Shown here: piece after piece, positions 6,589 to 9,315 of the stretch
How the letters are laid out: every line of letters starts with the position of its first letter
Position numbering within the stretch: position 1 is the first letter of the stretch
Assembly: GCA_903922745.1 (NCBI GenBank)
Contig: CAIXVA010000133.1
Span: 1 to 9,315 of the forward strand
Direction of reading: 5' to 3'
Length of the DNA stretch: 9,315 nt
From: an uncultured Actinomycetes bacterium
GTDB taxonomy: Bacteria > Actinomycetota > Actinomycetes > Nanopelagicales > Nanopelagicaceae
Position numbers and translations under genes: made by a program
Notes under the pieces: model-generated
The model's database searches: none
Seen by the model: only the letters and a program-made list of their open reading frames with translations
Told to the model about the DNA's origin: nothing

Positions 6589-6618
6589 TACCCACAGCCT
6601 TGAAAGGTAGCCTTAAAA

Positions 6619-6900
6619 ATGTCAGCCAGCCAGGTTAACTCCGCCCTTGATGTGACTATCGATGGTGCAACAACTCCTATTGAGTTCACCTATAAAGGAA
6701 AACGTTTTCGCATTCATGCCGTCTTATCTAGATGGTGTGAAGCAGGTGGTTGGTGGAATCGCATTAGCGATGGCAAGTATCGCCCTGATGATCAAGCACG
6801 TGCCTTGTGGCGGGTAGAGGCAGCTCCTATTGGCGCGCTAACAACCTTTGAACTAGAACGTGATGAAGTAACAGGTCAGTGGATTATTCGTAACGTATGA
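6619..6900 (+). CDS. Small DUF6504-like protein of the SOS mutagenesis unit
   Basis: 93-aa soluble protein without membrane segments or signal peptide. The pattern I-E-F-x-Y-K-G-K-R-F-R-I-H-A-V (21-35), a W39-x5-WW (45-46) block, WRVEA (64-68), and TFELERDEVTGQW near the C-terminus resemble the DUF6504 proteins encoded beside dnaE2 and Y-family polymerase genes in Actinobacteria. The assignment is from memory of the pattern, not from a search. The alternating strands and Trp-rich turns also recall the C-terminal region of ImuB. I infer, without proof, a small adaptor for the translesion polymerase. The start ATG has GAAAGG (6602-6607) 11 nt upstream. The stop overlaps the dnaE2 start as ATGA, implying coupled translation. 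It is the first gene after the LexA box, so it should be SOS-induced. Confidence 0.78.
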   Translation: MSASQVNSALDVTIDGATTPIEFTYKGKRFRIHAVLSRWCEAGGWWNRISDGKYRPDDQARALWRVEAAPIGALTTFELERDEVTGQWIIRNV

Positions 6901-9315
6901 GCTTTATTCATCTCAATGTTGCCAGTGGCTATTCATTGAAATACGGAACTACACAACCTAGCGATTTAGTACAGCGCGCAGCAGAGTTTGAAATGCCGGC
7001 ACTGGCACTAACAGATCGCGATGGGTTAGCCGGTGCTATCCGTTTTACGCAAAGCTGTGTTGATTACGGGATCGCACCAATTATCGGAGTCAACTGCGCC
7101 ATTGATCTAGGTGATGCAAAGGGTCGCATCACACTATTGGCGCATAGTGATGGCGGATGGCGCTCGCTATGCAGGTTGATGACATCGCTGACAATGACAA
7201 GTGATACCCGTGTTCCAGTTTTGACCTTAGATTTTTTGAAACAGTTCAGCCAATACAGCACCAATGTCTATGCGATGCATGGACCTGAATCACCCATGAG
7301 CAGCGCGATACAAAACCATCGCTTTGATCAAGGGCTATCTATCTTTAATCAAACCCGGGATCTCTTTGCTGGCAATGCAATTGAATGTGTTTCACATTTA
7401 GTGGCAGGACGTGGCCCGCGCTCTACTGAACACGCTGCAAGGTCCTTAATCTTTGCTAGAGATAATGATTTAGAAGCTGTTATTACCAACGCTGTGCGGA
7501 TGAAGGATCGCACTGATGGGCCGGTTGCCGATGTTTTGGATTGCGTGCGCCAGCTAGCCCCGCTACATGATCGCCATATAGAACGCCGCAACGCTGAAGG
7601 CTTTTTAAAATCTAGTGATGAGATGATTTCATTGGCAGCAGAAATTGCACGAGCTGCAGGGGAGCGAACACCGCGTGCACTATTAAAGACAACTCGTGAA
7701 TGGGCAGAGCGCTCTTTGTTATCGCCCCAGCGAGATATTGGATTGGGAGCTGCGCACCTGCCAGAACCTCACGTTGTGGGCGTCAATACCGCCCAAGAGA
7801 TGCGCACATTGCTGCGCAGTCGCAGTGAAGCCGGCATTAACTGGCGATACAACAGCAGTGATCAAATCAGTAAAGCACGCGCACGTTTAGATGATGAACT
7901 CGCAACAGTTGCAACACTTGGATACGAGTCATACTTTTTAACAGTTGCAGATATTTCTGACATGGCACGCGATGCTGGTATTCGAGTTGCAGCACGTGGC
8001 AGCGGCGCAGGATCACTGATCTGTCACCTACTTGGTATTTCAGGTGTTGAACCCATGCAACATGGTTTGTTAATGGAGCGCTTTTGTTCACCGCTGCGCA
8101 GAGCGTTGCCTGATATTGATATCGATGTTGAGTCTGCTCGTAGGTTAGAAATCTATGACATGGTCTTTAAGCGCTATGGCGATAGCAATTGGGCTGGAGC
8201 TAACAATCAATCACGGTGCGCAGTTGTTTCTATGGTCGATACCTATCGGGCCCGCCATGCAATCCGTGATGCTGGCGCAGCACTCGGCTTGCCGGGTATG
8301 GAGATAGATATGTTGGCAAAATCAATGCCACATGTGCGTGCCCGCAATATCGCAGCGACCCTTGAATCCTTGCCAGAACTTCGTCGCATGAATACATCTG
8401 CCCCATTAATGGCAGCAACAATTGAGATGGCACAACGCCTAGATGGTTTGCCCAGACACCTTGCGATGCATCCATGCGCCATTGTTTTATCAGATGGTGG
8501 ATTTTTAGATCGCGCCCCGTTAATGGCTAGTGCCGGGGGATATCCCATGGTGGCCTTTGATAAGGATGATGTTGAGGCTGTTGGATTGCTAAAGCTAGAT
8601 GTGCTGGGTGTTCGTATGCAATCAACCATTGCCTATTCAATGAAGGAAATCGAACGGGTCCATGAAGAAAAAATTGACATTGATGCTGTGCCACTAGATG
8701 ACACAGCAACCTATGAACTCATTCAATCCACACGCACCCTTGGAATCTTCCAGGTGGAAAGTCCTGGACAGCGCGAACTAGTTGGAAAGCTTGCTCCTAA
8801 AAACTTTACCGATTTAATTATTGATATTTCATTGTTTAGACCTGGTCCAGTTAAAAGTGACATGATCACGCCATTTCTAAAGGCACGCCATGGGTGGAGT
8901 TCGGCACAGATAATTCACCCTGATTTATATGAGATTTTGGCCCACACCGAAGGCGTTGTTGTCTTCCACGAACAAGTCATTCAAATCATCGCAACGATGA
9001 CTGGGGTTTCTTTGGCAACTGCTGATGAAAAGCGCAGATCCTTAGGTGAGCGAGTAGGCCAACAAGAGGTGTGTGATTGGTTCTTTCCGGCAGCAACTGC
9101 CAAGGGGTATGAACTAGCAATCATCAATGAGATCTGGGATGTGCTGCGCGCCTTCGCATCCTTTGGTTTTTGTAAAGCACATGCTGCAGCTTTTGCACTT
9201 CCCACATATCAATCTGCCTGGCTTAAAACTCATTACCCTGCAGCATTTCTTGCAGGGGTACTTACCCATGATCCTGGCATGTATCCGAAACGCTTAATTG
9301 TTGATGAGGCACGAC
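6897..9315 (+). CDS. dnaE2: DnaE2/ImuC error-prone DNA polymerase III alpha subunit (3' end cut by window)
   Basis: C-family DNA polymerase for damage-induced translesion synthesis. 806 complete codons are open from ATG 6897 to the window end; the family is usually about 1,050-1,100 aa. Residues 1 to about 200 are the PHP domain. Its metal sites are degraded: HLNVASGYS keeps H5 but has N7, and LTDRDG has Arg41 where LTDHG is usual. The catalytic core includes RGSGAGSLICHLLGIS (367-382), PDIDID with catalytic Asp406 and Asp408, and LLKLDVLG with the third Asp568. Further family blocks are ISLFRPGP, VVVFHEQVIQI and ASFGFCKAHAAAFAL. The LPEPHVVG region and YGIAPIIGVN resemble actinobacterial DnaE2 rather than replicative DnaE1. 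The beta-clamp-binding and OB regions would lie beyond the window. The start overlaps the preceding stop (ATGA), and the unit follows a LexA box. No imuA or imuB lies upstream. Confidence 0.92.
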   Translation, partial: MSFIHLNVASGYSLKYGTTQPSDLVQRAAEFEMPALALTDRDGLAGAIRFTQSCVDYGIAPIIGVNCAIDLGDAKGRITLLAHSDGGWRSLCRLMTSLTMTSDTRVPVLTLDFLKQFSQYSTNVYAMHGPESPMSSAIQNHRFDQGLSIFNQTRDLFAGNAIECVSHLVAGRGPRSTEHAARSLIFARDNDLEAVITNAVRMKDRTDGPVADVLDCVRQLAPLHDRHIERRNAEGFLKSSDEMISLAAEIARAAGERTPRALLKTTREWAERSLLSPQRDIGLGAAHLPEPHVVGVNTAQEMRTLLRSRSEAGINWRYNSSDQISKARARLDDELATVATLGYESYFLTVADISDMARDAGIRVAARGSGAGSLICHLLGISGVEPMQHGLLMERFCSPLRRALPDIDIDVESARRLEIYDMVFKRYGDSNWAGANNQSRCAVVSMVDTYRARHAIRDAGAALGLPGMEIDMLAKSMPHVRARNIAATLESLPELRRMNTSAPLMAATIEMAQRLDGLPRHLAMHPCAIVLSDGGFLDRAPLMASAGGYPMVAFDKDDVEAVGLLKLDVLGVRMQSTIAYSMKEIERVHEEKIDIDAVPLDDTATYELIQSTRTLGIFQVESPGQRELVGKLAPKNFTDLIIDISLFRPGPVKSDMITPFLKARHGWSSAQIIHPDLYEILAHTEGVVVFHEQVIQIIATMTGVSLATADEKRRSLGERVGQQEVCDWFFPAATAKGYELAIINEIWDVLRAFASFGFCKAHAAAFALPTYQSAWLKTHYPAAFLAGVLTHDPGMYPKRLIVDEAR

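Noticed and set aside
8243..8629. 128-aa open frame on the minus strand (and 8230-8475, 8527-8709)
   Set aside because: Antisense to dnaE2, across a region where the sense frame carries conserved polymerase motifs including the third catalytic Asp. No recognisable protein.

Overview
The window looks like chromosome of a small, moderately low-GC actinobacterium (mid-40s % GC by eye). Three things point to Actinobacteria: a perfect actinobacterial LexA/SOS box (TCGAAC-N4-GTTCGA), a DnaE2-type polymerase, and a small upstream protein of the kind encoded next to actinobacterial dnaE2 genes. Tight gene packing, overlapping starts and stops, apparently leaderless starts and carotenoid genes would suit freshwater planktonic lineages such as Nanopelagicales (acI) or Luna-type Microbacteriaceae. 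That placement is inference; no rRNA or other marker gene is present.

Left part (1-4481, minus strand). Six genes read right to left with gaps or overlaps of -13, +2, -4, +37 and +7 nt: a SulP anion transporter without a STAS domain, a YbaK/EbsC-family deacylase-like protein, a single-domain VOC (glyoxalase-fold) protein, a CrtA-related carotenoid oxygenase, a CruF-type carotenoid 1',2'-hydratase, and a CruG-type family 2 glycosyltransferase that runs off the window at position 1. The last three form a coherent carotenoid end-group module: oxygen at C-2', water across the 1',2' bond, then a sugar on the hydroxyl, as in myxol-glycoside-type xanthophylls. A good -35/-10 promoter (4487-4516) would start the transcript at the SulP ATG.

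Middle (4533-6483). A YbjJ-like MFS transporter is divergent from the SulP operon. A TauE/SafE-family permease converges on it, and their stop codons overlap by 11 nt, leaving no room for a terminator between them.

Right part (6484-9315, plus strand). A 135-nt intergenic region holds an 18-bp perfect LexA palindrome. It precedes a two-gene SOS unit: a 93-aa protein resembling DUF6504, then, through an ATGA overlap, dnaE2/imuC, an error-prone DNA polymerase III alpha subunit cut by the window end after about 806 residues. Both polymerase catalytic Asp motifs are intact, but the PHP metal-binding residues are partly lost, as expected for a mutagenic translesion polymerase. The usual partners imuA/imuB are not upstream; any copy must lie outside the window.

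There is no rRNA, tRNA, CRISPR array, transposase or obvious repeat family. No gene-free stretch exceeds 300 bases; the longest is 6484-6618.
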